This document shows, piece after piece, positions 19,901 through 20,078 of a stretch of 20,078 nt of DNA (positions within the stretch are counted from its first letter, which is position 1; the number at the start of each line of letters is the position of its first letter). Under the pieces are notes generated by a model. That model saw nothing but the letters and a program-made list of their open reading frames with translations. It had not been told where the DNA came from and made no database searches. The stretch comes from Obelidium mucronatum (lineage: Eukaryota > Chytridiomycota > Chytridiomycetes > Chytridiales > Chytriomycetaceae), in NCBI GenBank assembly GCA_025765595.1, contig JAIVFH010000439.1, positions 1 through 20,078 of the forward strand, in the 5' to 3' direction. Position numbers and translations under genes: made by a program.

Positions 19901-20078
19901 GTTATGAGAGCGCCAATGAGTTTCTTTGATTCAACCCCAACAGGAAGAATTCTAAACAGATTCAGCAAGGATGTTGATGTTCTTTGCGACTCTCTCCCTG
20001 TTTCCTTTTCGGATGCTATGCTTGAGATCGTGATTATCATGACAGGGTTTGCCGCTTGCACTATCGCAACGCCGCTAT
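16937..20078 (+). CDS. ABCC (MRP)-type ABC transporter, 3' part cut by window edge, with three frame breaks
   Basis: Exons placed: 16937-17269, 17318-18089, 18143-18234, 18286-18822, 18868 to about 19815, and 19864 onward. The first 111 residues hold several hydrophobic segments, like a short TMD0. TMD1 spans roughly 160-480. NBD1 is complete: Walker A GRTGEGKS at 561-568, Q-loop YVSQQSW at 593-599, signature LSGGQKQR at 651-658, Walker B DLFFFDDP, and the H-loop VTHG. Walker B ends DD, as usual in the degenerate first site of ABCC proteins. TMD2 begins with ASWWLGVW and [20 protein letters not shown], both typical of ABCC. ABCC pumps export conjugates, toxins or metals from cytosol to outside or vacuole; the substrate is unknown here. 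The frame shifts near 19434-19438, 19634-19637 and 19741-19742. The conserved sequence continues across each shift in another frame. It could be sequence error or a decaying gene. Confidence 0.85.

Noticed and set aside
1..20078. Transposons, viral insertions, CRISPR arrays or bacterial-type operons
   Set aside because: No terminal repeats, integrase or transposase-like coding, or regularly spaced repeats were seen. All recognisable genes are ordinary spliced eukaryotic genes.

Overview
The window is eukaryotic nuclear DNA, densely packed with genes that are broken up by many short introns. Most introns I could place are about 47-70 nt long, with GT/AG borders and CTAAC, CTGAC or TACTAAT-like branch sites. 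The best guess for the source is a zoosporic (chytrid-like) fungus. It carries an outer-arm axonemal dynein intermediate chain, so the cell builds a motile flagellum. It also has fungal-style compact introns, respiratory complex I (so not an anaerobic gut fungus) and a class C GPCR of a type known from early-diverging fungi. The taxon is an inference. All exon borders below were set by hand from reading frame, splice signals and, where possible, comparison with the known protein family.

Layout. (1) 1-3398: two minus-strand paralogues encoding VHS-domain trafficking proteins. The first runs off the left edge and the second is complete. Between them lie a plus-strand gene for a small, probably membrane-anchored protein of unknown function (880-1578) and a tRNA-Ser(UGA) (1710-1791). 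(2) 3608-5788: plus-strand DNAI2/IC2 axonemal dynein intermediate chain. (3) 5930-9188: minus-strand gene, best read as one seven-exon gene for a 954-residue acidic then coiled-coil protein that I do not recognise. (4) 9237-10314: plus-strand exosome subunit RRP43/EXOSC8. (5) 10391-11383: minus-strand complex I subunit NDUFS8. (6) 11484-13268: minus-strand NAD kinase, possibly mitochondrial. (7) 13456-16903: plus-strand class C (GABA-B/mGlu-like) GPCR with an extracellular Venus-flytrap domain, seven membrane helices and an unusual globular C-terminal module. (8) 16937-end: plus-strand ABCC-type ABC transporter, cut by the right edge and carrying three apparent one-base frame breaks.

The genes alternate in orientation, with very short spacers. 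Divergent spacers are at 824-879, 3399-3607, 9189-9236 and 13269-13455. Convergent ones are at 1579-1858, 5789-5929 and 10315-10390. Same-strand ones are at 11384-11483 and 16904-16936. No gene-free stretch exceeds 300 bases, and most 3' ends show an AATAAA signal. I see no transposon, CRISPR array or operon. The items most worth a second look are the GPCR's C-terminal domain, the long coiled-coil gene beside the dynein gene, the tandem VHS paralogues with shifted introns, the possible 28-nt intron directly after the RRP43 start codon, and the cluster of frame breaks in the ABC transporter.
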